Translations under genes and position numbers: made by a program
Part shown: positions 43,548 to 51,324 of the stretch, one piece after another
How the letters are laid out: the number at the start of each line of letters is the position of its first letter
Position numbering within the stretch: position 1 is the stretch's first letter
Notes under the pieces: model-generated
The model's database searches: none
What the model saw: the letters and a program-made list of their open reading frames with translations, nothing else
Told to the model about the DNA's origin: nothing
Assembly: GCF_011082085.1 (NCBI RefSeq)
Contig: NZ_CP041063.1
Coordinates: 3,086,001-3,150,000 of the forward strand
Length of the DNA stretch: 64,000 nucleotides
From: Bacillus sp. Cs-700
Lineage (GTDB): Bacteria; Bacillota; Bacilli; Bacillales; Guptibacillaceae
Direction of reading: 5' to 3'

Positions 43548-45451
43548 TTTAATAACCTCAGTCCATTTAATATAACGAGTATTGTACTACCTTCATGACC
43601 GAGTACTCCTAAAGGGAGGGTTAGGAATTGAAAGAAGTTAGATGCGATTAAAATAAGAATAACGGAAATAGAGAATATCACATTTTGCTTTACGATTTTG
43701 TTTAATCGGTTTGAAAGCTTTACGGCTTGTGTCAGTTTTCCGAGATCGTTCTTCATAAGAACAACATCTGCGGTTTCAAGAGCGACATCAGTACCCTGGC
43801 CCATTGCAATTCCTACATCAGATGCGGCAAGAGCAGGTGCATCGTTAATGCCGTCCCCAATCATTCCTACCGTTTGGTATTTTTCTTTTAATTCCTTCAT
43901 TCTAGTTACTTTGTCTTCTGGAAGACAATTGGCGTAATACGTGCTTATCCCGACTTCTTCAGCAATGGCTTTTGCCGTTTGCTCGCTGTCACCAGTTAAC
44001 ATAACCGGTTCAATTCCACGCTTTTTCAGTTCCTTCACCATGTTCGCTGATTCGCTACGAACTTTATCTTTTAAAGCAAGCATTCCAGCTATGCCTTGGT
44101 TATCTGCAGCAAGTACGATTGTTTTTCCACTTGATTGCAGTTGACGATAGTTTTCTTCAAATATATTGAATCCATCCTCTTCAGACAAGAACGCTAATTT
44201 ACCGACTTTCCAACTAATTCCCTCAATTGTGGCTTCCACGCCCCATCCAGAATGATCCATCATATCATTTGGCTCTAGAAAGATGACTTCTCCGGCATGA
44301 TCGACAATCGCTTTAGCAAGTGGATGTGTTGATTGTCGCTCGATTGAAGCGACGATATTGATAAACGTTTTTTCATCAATATCAGTTCGGGTGAAAACAT
44401 CTGTAACGACAGGAGAGCCTTCCGTTAATGTTCCTGTCTTATCAAGCGCAACTGCCTTCATTGTACCTAGCTGTTCAAGATGCACTCCGCCTTTAAAAAG
44501 GATACCATTTCGTGCGCCTGCAGAAATAGCGGAGAGCGTGGCAGGCATAATCGATGCGACTAGTGCACAAGGAGAGGCAACTACGAGAAAGACCATTGCG
44601 CGATAAATCGTTTCATCCCATGTCCAGCCAAGTAGAAAATGGGGAAGGACCATGAGAAGTGCGCCTACAATTAAAACGATTTTCACGTACCAGCCTTCTA
44701 GCTTTTCAATAAAAAGCTGGGATGGTGCTTTTTGATCTTGTGCTTCTTGAACAAGTGCAATAATTTTTTGGAACACCGTATCCTGACTACGTTTGGTCAT
44801 TTTAATCGTTAAATGACCAGAGATATTTAATGTTCCAGCAAATACCTCTTCGTCAATTCGTTTAATAACTGGAATGGATTCACCAGTAATGGCCGATTGA
44901 TCAAGAGAAGTTTGGCCTTTTGTGATCACACCATCAGCAGGCACCCGTTCTCCTGGCTTTACAAGAATGAGATCACCTATTGAAAGAGATTCTGCTGGTA
45001 CAATGCGTTCTTCTCCGTTAGATAGAATCGTTGCCGTCTCTGGTTGTATTTCCATGAGAGACTGAAGTTCACTTTCGCTTTTATTAAGAGTATAAGTTTC
45101 AAGAGCTCCACTGAGTGCGAAAATAAAAATAAGAATAGCACCCTCTGTCCAGTAACCAATACTTCCTGCGCCAATGGCAGCAATAATCATAAGAAGCTCA
45201 ACATTTACATCTTTTTCAGCAAATGAGTCTTCAATTCCCTCTTTCGCTTTTGCGAACCCACCGATAATAAATGCGGTGATATATAAGACAGATTCAATCG
45301 TAGGAGAGTAGATACCTTCTGTGATCCATGTAAATGCAATAATGATTCCACTTAACAGGGCAGCACCTAGTTCGCCATGTTTTTTTAACGTATTCCACCA
45401 GAATGACGAGTGGGAAGGGTATGTGTCTGACCGTAAATTTATCTGTTCCAT
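43544..45451 (-). CDS. pfeT: P1B4-type metal-exporting ATPase (PfeT/ZosA-like)
   Basis: 635 residues from ATG 45451, after AAAAGGAGGAATGAT; a longer ORF has no ribosome site. There is no N-terminal metal-binding domain. The membrane motif S-P-C-A-L-V, phosphorylation site D-K-T-G-T-L-T-E, G-D-G-I-N-D-A-P-A-L and the last-helix motif H-E-G-S-T-I-L-V-I-L-N-G define the P1B4 group. B. subtilis PfeT (ZosA, 637 residues) exports Fe(II) and is PerR-controlled. A box fitting the Per/Fur pattern lies 150 bp upstream, supporting iron efflux under peroxide or iron stress. Zn or Co transport cannot be excluded. Confidence 0.87.
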   Translation of the reverse strand: MEQINLRSDTYPSHSSFWWNTLKKHGELGAALLSGIIIAFTWITEGIYSPTIESVLYITAFIIGGFAKAKEGIEDSFAEKDVNVELLMIIAAIGAGSIGYWTEGAILIFIFALSGALETYTLNKSESELQSLMEIQPETATILSNGEERIVPAESLSIGDLILVKPGERVPADGVITKGQTSLDQSAITGESIPVIKRIDEEVFAGTLNISGHLTIKMTKRSQDTVFQKIIALVQEAQDQKAPSQLFIEKLEGWYVKIVLIVGALLMVLPHFLLGWTWDETIYRAMVFLVVASPCALVASIMPATLSAISAGARNGILFKGGVHLEQLGTMKAVALDKTGTLTEGSPVVTDVFTRTDIDEKTFINIVASIERQSTHPLAKAIVDHAGEVIFLEPNDMMDHSGWGVEATIEGISWKVGKLAFLSEEDGFNIFEENYRQLQSSGKTIVLAADNQGIAGMLALKDKVRSESANMVKELKKRGIEPVMLTGDSEQTAKAIAEEVGISTYYANCLPEDKVTRMKELKEKYQTVGMIGDGINDAPALAASDVGIAMGQGTDVALETADVVLMKNDLGKLTQAVKLSNRLNKIVKQNVIFSISVILILIASNFFQFLTLPLGVLGHEGSTILVILNGLRLLK

Positions 45452-45600
45452 TATCATTCCTCCTTTTCCTAATTGAGAATAATAGTCATCATCATTCTCC
45501 TTATAAACGTGCAATGCTGTGACCACGTTTGAGGTCACAGCATATTAAGCACTGACAAATAAGTCATTTGAATTCGTTACTGAGAATGGATTTCAATAGA

Positions 45601-45615
45601 TTAGAATTATTATTA
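45601..45615. promoter_or_regulatory. PerR/Fur-type operator upstream of pfeT
   Basis: TTAGAATTATTATTA matches TTAnAATnATTnTAA at all but one fixed position. It lies in the 305-bp stretch (45452-45756) between pfeT and the divergent release-factor gene. That stretch also holds a weaker GAGAAT...ATTCTC repeat (45476-45499) and otherwise nothing I can name. Confidence 0.55.
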
Positions 45616-45756
45616 TGTTTTAATGATTTTATTCTACCACATACTTTGCTTCTTGACTATGCTTATCATCACAATTGGGCTGTTGGATTTTACGTTTAAG
45701 AATAGGAAAAAGGAGGGAATGGAATTAATAACAAAGTAATGATGAGGAGGAGAAAA

Positions 45757-46554
45757 ATGTTATTAAAAGAGAAGTTAGATCAGTTAAAACATGCTCATGT
45801 TCAAAAACCTGATAAAGTGTTTACCTTATATTTAAATACGGACCGTCGTGATGCTGACCGACAAAATGGAGAATGGAAAATCCAGCTAAAAAACGGCTTT
45901 CGTAACTTTGAAGATTACTTAAAACAAAGTGATAATAAAGAAGAGCTTGAAAAATACGAAAAAGTAAAAGAAAAAGTTCAAAATGAGCTCAATCGCATCG
46001 AAAATGATTTAAATCGTGGCCTTGTTATTATTGCTTCCTCAGACGATCAAATATGGTTTGTGGAACGCACACAGGTGCCAGTTGAAACAAATTTATATTG
46101 GGAAGAAGAACCTCAACTTGAAGCGCTAGAGAAGTTGAAAAGTGACTATCCGAACACAGGAATCATTCTTGTTCATCATGATTATGTACGTATTCTTGAA
46201 ACAGAGCTTGGTTTTCTAACAAAAAGTGAAGAGTATGCTTGGGATCCTGATGAAGACAACTGGAAAATCTACGAAGGAACTACTGGTAATGAGAATATTT
46301 CTGGAAACGGTAGTACAGCCCAGCGAGAGCTTTATGAAGATCGCATTAAAGCCAATCGTGAAAGATGGTATAAGTCAATGGCAGCGAAACTTGATAAAAA
46401 AGCGAAAAATCGTCAGTGGGAAAGAATATACGTAGCTGGTGAAAAAGAAGAAGCTAGTGAATTGAATGAGTTAATGAACAAAGAGTCGATCGTTGTCGGA
46501 AAAAATTATTCTGATAAACGAGATGACGAAGTCATTGAGTCGCTTGTTTCCTAA
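45757..46554 (+). CDS. VLRF1-type aeRF1-like release factor (Vms1-like)
   Basis: 265 residues from ATG 45757, with GATGAGGAGGAG upstream. The N-terminal half has T-L-Y-L-N-T-D and the W-K-I-Q-L-K-N-G pattern of bacterial aeRF1-related proteins, and a Lys/Glu-rich coiled coil near 60-85. The loop G-N-G-S-T-A-Q189-R-E-L-Y resembles the catalytic T-A-Q of ANKZF1 and G-S-Q of Vms1, which cleave peptidyl-tRNA on stalled 60S subunits. A basic helix follows. A ribosome-rescue role is inferred from this motif and recalled family annotation, not shown. Confidence 0.62.
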   Translation: MLLKEKLDQLKHAHVQKPDKVFTLYLNTDRRDADRQNGEWKIQLKNGFRNFEDYLKQSDNKEELEKYEKVKEKVQNELNRIENDLNRGLVIIASSDDQIWFVERTQVPVETNLYWEEEPQLEALEKLKSDYPNTGIILVHHDYVRILETELGFLTKSEEYAWDPDEDNWKIYEGTTGNENISGNGSTAQRELYEDRIKANRERWYKSMAAKLDKKAKNRQWERIYVAGEKEEASELNELMNKESIVVGKNYSDKRDDEVIESLVS

Positions 46555-46558
46555 CGAG

Positions 46559-46582
46559 AAAAGCACCCATCCGGGTGCTTTT
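46559..46582. terminator. Bidirectional terminator
   Basis: AAAAGCACCC pairs with GGGTGCTTTT around a 4-nt loop, with flanking A/T on both sides and convergent genes. Confidence 0.82.
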
Positions 46583-46588
46583 GTTGAT

Positions 46589-47764
46589 TTAATAAGGTTG
46601 TTTTGTTGCTTTAACAGTAAAGATCTTTGGGATACCTCGATCATGAAGCTTGATATTTGGTTCCTCTGATACTTGTTTAATAATCAAATCCTCATCTGCC
46701 ATGCTCGTTAGAATTTCACCGAGCGTCCATTTTCGCTGCAAGACCACACTGTCTTCCTTTTCGTTTGTTAGATGCTTTTCATATGCGACTACAGTTTTGT
46801 GAATTGTAGGATCAAAATAGTTACCATCCACTTTATGCTTCTTACCTTTAGAAGTAATAAGCTTTGTAGAAATCGGATGGAAATCCTGAAGGACAAACGT
46901 GCCTCCGCTTTTCAGGAGGCGAGACACTACTTTAAACAATGGATGAAGATCAAGGAAATAATGTAGGATCCCTAGCTCCATCACAATGACATCAAATTCT
47001 CCGTCTTGATGATGATCCATCTTTAAAATATCAGCTACAATATATGTGAGGTCTATACCACATTTAGAGGCTACTTCCTTGGCGTAACGTTCATTTTCAT
47101 ATGAAAAATCAATTACCGTTGCATCGGCGCCCATAAGACCCATCGCTGTTGCTTTCATACCGTGTGACCCCATTAGATTGGCTACTTTCTTTCCTTGTAG
47201 TGTAGGAAGATAAGGCAATAATGATTTCATTCGTGAAGTTGGATTTTCTATTAACTTTATTGCTGCTTCTTCCGGAGTACCGAAACGATTTAATAATGCC
47301 TCATATGTTTGTTGATTCCAAGATTTTTTGTTTTGTTCTGTCACGCTTTCTTGAACATTATTTAGGTGTGCTTCAACAGTCATACGCCACTCTGGAATCT
47401 GCTGATAGTAGTATAGTGAAAGGCAAGGAACGCTTTCTTCTTTAAAATCAACATAAACTAAGTAAGGGTTCGTTCGGATGACCGTGTTATATGTGCATTC
47501 TATTCGAACAGATGTATTAGCAATCGGATAGACAGCATAAGAAATATCAGCCTTGTGTTCTGGTGTGGCAATGCCGTATTTTAAGTTGAATTCCTCAAGT
47601 ACGGACTCAAAAGCATCCCATTGAACCGAAACGGCTATAGAATGAGGTGCATCCACTGCACCTTGAAGCCAAAGTGCTGTTTCGTTTATGAAAAAATAAG
47701 GAATGTTATAGTTATTCAGGTCTGAAGATAGTTGCATTAAGACATTTTCTTTGGAGCTCGGCAT
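46589..47764 (-). CDS. Methyltransferase with N-terminal nucleotidyltransferase-like domain
   Basis: 391 residues, start ATG after GAGGTGG. Residues 1 to about 150 resemble a minimal nucleotidyltransferase fold (F-F-I-N-E-T-A-L-W-L-Q-G-A-V-D-A-P-H-S-I-A) but lack the Gly-Ser and paired Asp signature, so it may be inactive. From about 185 there is a class I methyltransferase: V-A-N-L-M-G-S-H-G-M-K-A in place of the usual V-L-D-x-G-x-G-x-G, then T-V-I-D-F-S, I-V-A-D-I-L and L-G-I-L-H-Y-F. The altered motif I is odd. The substrate is unknown. Confidence 0.65.
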   Translation of the reverse strand: MPSSKENVLMQLSSDLNNYNIPYFFINETALWLQGAVDAPHSIAVSVQWDAFESVLEEFNLKYGIATPEHKADISYAVYPIANTSVRIECTYNTVIRTNPYLVYVDFKEESVPCLSLYYYQQIPEWRMTVEAHLNNVQESVTEQNKKSWNQQTYEALLNRFGTPEEAAIKLIENPTSRMKSLLPYLPTLQGKKVANLMGSHGMKATAMGLMGADATVIDFSYENERYAKEVASKCGIDLTYIVADILKMDHHQDGEFDVIVMELGILHYFLDLHPLFKVVSRLLKSGGTFVLQDFHPISTKLITSKGKKHKVDGNYFDPTIHKTVVAYEKHLTNEKEDSVVLQRKWTLGEILTSMADEDLIIKQVSEEPNIKLHDRGIPKIFTVKATKQPY

Positions 47765-47864
47765 TTTTCCACCTCAATTTTATTACATGAACATATTTTG
47801 TATAGAATACTATAGCATATAGACAGCCCATAAGGCATCTGAAGAATAGGGAGAGACAGAGATT

Positions 47865-48326
47865 ATGCAGACTCAGAATGAAGGTGTGTCAACGCAAAAG
47901 TGGGTAAAAAGAGGCGGATCCTTCGCATTAGGTATCTACTTACTTGCACTTTTCTATGCAACGTTGTTTATTTATAATTATTATCCGTATGGGAAATCCG
48001 TTAACCTTGTTCTATTTGATAGCATTAAGCTTATGTGGGAAAGCGGAAGTTATTGGCTTATCTTAAAGAATATCATCGGGAACATTTTGCTTTTTATGCC
48101 GCTAGGGTTCTTGATGCCACTAGTCATTAAAAAGGGGAAATCTTTCCTTATCATTGGAATTATCGGATTTTTAACGAGCACGGTTATTGAATTACTTCAG
48201 TACTTTGTGGCTCATCGTATTTTTGATATAGACGATATTCTCTTAAATGCTCTCGGAGCACTTGTAGGTTATGGGGCTTATCATTTCGTTCTTATCATCT
48301 ATCAGAAAATAATAAAGAGAAAATAG
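47865..48326 (+). CDS. VanZ-family membrane protein
   Basis: 153 residues from ATG 47865 with AGGGAGAGA upstream. Four membrane helices; N-I-I-G-N-I-L-L-F-M-P-L-G-F-L-M-P and S-T-V-I-E-L-L-Q-Y-F with F-D-I-D-D-I-L-L-N-A-L-G are the VanZ signature. Members sit in glycopeptide-resistance clusters but most, like this one, stand alone and may act on surface lipids or sugars. Confidence 0.87.
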   Translation: MQTQNEGVSTQKWVKRGGSFALGIYLLALFYATLFIYNYYPYGKSVNLVLFDSIKLMWESGSYWLILKNIIGNILLFMPLGFLMPLVIKKGKSFLIIGIIGFLTSTVIELLQYFVAHRIFDIDDILLNALGALVGYGAYHFVLIIYQKIIKRK

Positions 48327-48355
48327 AAAGAGGCAGCGAATTCGCTGCCTCTTTC
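48326..48355. terminator. Palindromic terminator between vanZ-like gene and ykuV
   Basis: A perfect 30-bp palindrome (GAAAGAGGCAGCGAA and its complement). T content after it is modest on both strands. Confidence 0.65.
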
Positions 48356-48367
48356 GTGATTCATAGC

Positions 48368-48826
48368 TTAGTCTTCTTTTTTTGCTTTATCAAGAAGTTT
48401 TGTAATTCGTTTCGTAAGCATTTTACGTCCTTCTCCGCCTGCCTGGAAATGGCGCAGTTTGCCTTCTGAATCAAATACGTAATAAGCTGGGACATATTGA
48501 TTGTCGAATGCATCTGTTAGTTTGTGGTCGCTATCGACAAAGATCGGTTGACTAATATCATGCTGATCAGCAACCTTTTTGATTTCGTCTAGATCAAGAT
48601 CCTTCTCAGAACGGGGCATATGAACGGCTACAACATTCATGTCTTCACTATACTCGTCACGAAATTCATTTACCATTGGCATAGCTTCTTTACATAGGCC
48701 GCAGCTAATCGACCAGAAGTGAACAAGTGTAAGTGGTTTGTTGCCAACGAGATCATTTTTTTTAACTTCTCCGTTAAACCATTGTGTAGCGCCTTCTAAT
48801 TCAGGCATTTCTTCGCGTAGTTTCAT
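48368..48826 (-). CDS. ykuV: Thiol-disulfide oxidoreductase (YkuV)
   Basis: 152 residues, a cytosolic thioredoxin-fold protein of the TlpA/ResA type. The active site is C-G-L-C in H-F-W-S-I-S-C-G-L-C-K-E-A-M-P; the cis-Pro is in Y-V-P-A-Y-Y-V-F. Similarity to B. subtilis YkuV is close across the length, although that protein's inter-cysteine pair differs slightly as I recall. No signal peptide. Two A/T-rich operator-like boxes lie just upstream, suggesting iron or peroxide control. Confidence 0.88.
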   Translation of the reverse strand: MKLREEMPELEGATQWFNGEVKKNDLVGNKPLTLVHFWSISCGLCKEAMPMVNEFRDEYSEDMNVVAVHMPRSEKDLDLDEIKKVADQHDISQPIFVDSDHKLTDAFDNQYVPAYYVFDSEGKLRHFQAGGEGRKMLTKRITKLLDKAKKED

Positions 48827-48855
48827 TCTCTATCGACTCCTTTATTCGGAATTAA

Positions 48856-48870
48856 TTATAATCATTATCA
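48856..48870. promoter_or_regulatory. Fur/PerR-type operator upstream of ykuV
   Basis: On the minus strand TGATAATGATTATAA differs at one position each from the Fur (TGATAATNATTATCA) and PerR (TTATAATNATTATAA) 15-mers. A second A/T-rich partial copy sits at about 48880-48893. It lies 30-44 bp before the ykuV start. Confidence 0.6.
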
Positions 48871-48968
48871 GATAATCACAGTTATTATTATAGTACATAT
48901 CCATCATAAGTCAATGAAAAGGGTTCATTCCATATAGTATTAAAATGGCTATAATAACGTTTCTTTAC

Positions 48969-50138
48969 TCACGAAGTTGAATATTGTCTCATTGGCTCAG
49001 GATTTTTATGAACAGCCGTTGCAATAAATAAAGTTAGCAACATACCGCTAATCGCATAGAAGATGCTTCCAGTAGCAAACCAATCGATAAAAACTCCACC
49101 AAGAAACGGTCCGAGAATACTGCCAAGACCAAAGAAAATGCCTGCTAAAATGTTTCCCGTAGGCAGAAGACTAGTGGGGAGAAGGTCGGCTAGGTAAGTG
49201 ATGCTCAAGGAAAAAAGTGATCCAACCATCATCCCGGCTAGGAAGAATAGTGTAAATAGCAACGGGATGGATGTTGTAAAGATCGCACTTGAAAAACAAA
49301 CCCAGCCAATCAGAATACTAATAAGCAGGATGTTTTTACGTCCGAATTTATCACTAATGATCCCAAGTGGCATTTGAAACACCAGACTTCCTACAACAAA
49401 TGCGGGAAGTAGAATCGAAACAGCTTTTACGTCTAATCCTGCTCGAAGCGCATACACGGGGAAATTCCCATGAAGGGATGCTTCAAGGAAACCGTATCCG
49501 AACGAAGGTAATAGGGCTGCCCAGCCGATTTTTAATACGTGAGCATATTTAGAGAGAACTCGTTCAGAGCCATGTGTTAATGGATCGGGAAACTCATTTT
49601 TAATTTTCGATAGTAGCAGCCAGGTAACGCAAGCAATTCCTGAAGCAAGTAAGAATGGAAGATACAAGGAATATTCAACTAAAATCGTAGAAAGTGGTCC
49701 TGCTGCAAACCCTAGCCCAAAAGCAGAGCCGTATATTGCAATGTTCCTTCCCCGTTTTTCTTTTGGAGTTGTTGTTGTAATCCAGAGCTGTGTAGCAAAG
49801 TGTAGAAGGTTATCACCAATTCCTACAATTACCCTTAAAATAAACCAGAACCAGAAAGCTTGCCAGATAGGAATCAACGTAATTGAAACGATAACAAGAA
49901 AAAGTCCAACAGCAATGGCAGGTTTGTATCCGTATTTACGCACGGGTTTTTCGATAAATGGTGAAGCAAATAAAATTCCGATATAAAGAGCAGAAGCATT
50001 TAACCCATTCATACTTGACGAAACGCCTGCTTCTTCAAGAAGAATAGATAATAATGGAAGTAGCATACCTTGAGAGTACCCTGAAATAAAGACAATCGAA
50101 ATTAAAATTAGGAAACGATATCGTTTTGATTCAAACAA
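48969..50138 (-). CDS. yfkF: MFS transporter (YfkF-like)
   Basis: About 389 residues with 12 membrane helices. I prefer TTG 50138, which has GGAG eight or nine bases upstream; the longer TTG at 50162 and an in-frame GTG at 50147 have poorer ribosome sites. The MFS loop motif appears as I-S-D-K-F-G-R-K-N between helices 8 and 9, and P-V-R-K-Y-G-Y-K between 2 and 3. Its length is close to B. subtilis YfkF, and yfkH, yfkJ and yfkD are nearby. A drug or metabolite efflux role is likely; the substrate is unknown. Confidence 0.8.
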   Translation of the reverse strand: MFESKRYRFLILISIVFISGYSQGMLLPLLSILLEEAGVSSSMNGLNASALYIGILFASPFIEKPVRKYGYKPAIAVGLFLVIVSITLIPIWQAFWFWFILRVIVGIGDNLLHFATQLWITTTTPKEKRGRNIAIYGSAFGLGFAAGPLSTILVEYSLYLPFLLASGIACVTWLLLSKIKNEFPDPLTHGSERVLSKYAHVLKIGWAALLPSFGYGFLEASLHGNFPVYALRAGLDVKAVSILLPAFVVGSLVFQMPLGIISDKFGRKNILLISILIGWVCFSSAIFTTSIPLLFTLFFLAGMMVGSLFSLSITYLADLLPTSLLPTGNILAGIFFGLGSILGPFLGGVFIDWFATGSIFYAISGMLLTLFIATAVHKNPEPMRQYSTS

Positions 50139-50277
50139 ACTGTTCACACTCCATCTGGCCAAAAAAGGAAATTCTTATCAGTGCCATTATAATAGAATGG
50201 AAAGAAAAGGGCTAACGTTCGCAATTTTTCATTTCCTGATTTAAAATAAGAGCAACGTCTAGTAACGAGGAGTGGTC

Positions 50278-50670
50278 ATGTTGGAATTTAACATGAAAAA
50301 AGAAGAAACAGGTTTCACAGCTGATTTTGAGTATGGGACACTTCACATATCTGGAGATGAACAGTTTGGCTTTCGACCTTACCAGCTGCTTGTCTCGTCT
50401 GTAGCAGTTTGCAGCGGTGGTGTACTACGACAGATTCTTGATAAAAAGCGAATGAAATATGACGATATTAAAATTAAGGCTGATGTTACACGTAATAAAG
50501 AAGAAGCGAATCGCGTTGAAAAAATCCACCTTCACTTTACGTTATATGGTGACCTTGACGATCAAAAGGTTGAAAGAGCGCTTGAATTAACGAAAAAACA
50601 TTGCTCTATGGCGCAATCTGTTATTGGCAGTATTGAACTGGAAGAATCCTATGAAATTGTAGCTGAATAA
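50278..50670 (+). CDS. OsmC/Ohr-family protein
   Basis: 130 residues from ATG 50278 with GAGGAG five bases before. The OsmC fold is seen from G-F-R-P-Y-Q-L-L-V-S-S-V-A-V-C-S-G-G with the first reactive Cys near 46, and K-K-H-C-S-M-A-Q-S with the second Cys near 112. Such proteins reduce organic hydroperoxides or bind acyl disulfides. Single gene with an exceptionally strong terminator shared with the facing stress gene. Confidence 0.83.
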   Translation: MLEFNMKKEETGFTADFEYGTLHISGDEQFGFRPYQLLVSSVAVCSGGVLRQILDKKRMKYDDIKIKADVTRNKEEANRVEKIHLHFTLYGDLDDQKVERALELTKKHCSMAQSVIGSIELEESYEIVAE

Positions 50671-50713
50671 GAAACGAAAGAAGGGACACGAGCGTGTCCC
50701 TTCTTTCGTTTCT
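50670..50713. terminator. Strong bidirectional terminator
   Basis: A 21-bp perfect stem with a 2-nt apex, built from AGAAACGAAAGAAGGGACACG and its complement, lies between convergent genes. Confidence 0.85.
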
Positions 50714-50716
50714 GCT

Positions 50717-51145
50717 CTACAATTCTAGCGTTTCTGGAGTGTTTTCTCCCTCGTTCATAAGGCGGATTGTATCCGGTTTGATTTTAAGAACGATATAGTT
50801 AGGATCTTCAGGTGAATCAAACCAGCGTTTCAGTTGATCCCCCCATAATTTTTCCTTCGTTTCTTTGGAATTATCAATGGTAACCTGCCCCTGTACTTCT
50901 ACAAAGCGATCATGCCATCCTTCACCATCGTAACCAAGTAGGACATGCACATTCTTATTTTGTTCGATGTCTTCGACCTTATGTGTTTCCTTACTTGTTG
51001 GTGTCATGAGCGTTAACTCGTCATTGAAGAAAGTCATAAATCGTGAGTGTGGCTTATTATCCTTCACTGTACTTAGCGTACCAACATAGTGAGAATCGAA
51101 AATGCTTAAAACCTTATTTTTAATTTCTGATTGAGACATTGACAT
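50717..51145 (-). CDS. ydaG: General stress protein 26-like flavin/PNPOx-family protein (YdaG)
   Basis: 142 residues from ATG 51145, eight bases after AAAGGAG. Split-barrel fold: V-G-T-L-S-T-V-K-D-N-K-P-H-S-R-F-M-T-F and H-V-L-L-G-Y-D-G-E-G-W, ending N-E-G-E-N-T-P-E-T-L-E-L. The sequence follows B. subtilis YdaG, a sigma-B-controlled general stress protein that may bind flavin. I could not find a convincing sigma-B promoter on this strand. Confidence 0.87.
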   Translation of the reverse strand: MSMSQSEIKNKVLSIFDSHYVGTLSTVKDNKPHSRFMTFFNDELTLMTPTSKETHKVEDIEQNKNVHVLLGYDGEGWHDRFVEVQGQVTIDNSKETKEKLWGDQLKRWFDSPEDPNYIVLKIKPDTIRLMNEGENTPETLEL

Positions 51146-51256
51146 TACAAATTCTCCTTTCGAATTTAACTCTAGTCTTAATCTTCCTCTATTCTCAAAT
51201 TCTAAAACACCTGAATATGCCATTATTTCCTACAAGTCATTGTGGCGCATTCGATC

Positions 51257-51282
51257 GTTTTTCAAACCGATACTAAGGGTAT
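51257..51282 (+). promoter_or_regulatory. Candidate sigma-B promoter of the MATE gene
   Basis: GTTTTT, 14 bp, then GGGTAT: a good match to the sigma-B pattern GTTT(AA)-N14-GGGTAT. It ends 42 bp upstream of the MATE start. Confidence 0.55.
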
Positions 51283-51324
51283 ACCAAAGTGAGATTCTAA
51301 AACGTTAAGTAAGAAGGGTATCAG

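Noticed and set aside
45476-45499. Second Fur-type box near pfeT (GAGAAT...ATTCTC)
   Set aside because: The spacing between half-sites does not fit the 7-1-7 pattern; kept only as a note.
51146-51230. Sigma-B promoter for ydaG on the minus strand
   Set aside because: A GTTTTA is present, but the candidate -10 (AGGAAG) does not resemble GGGTAT.
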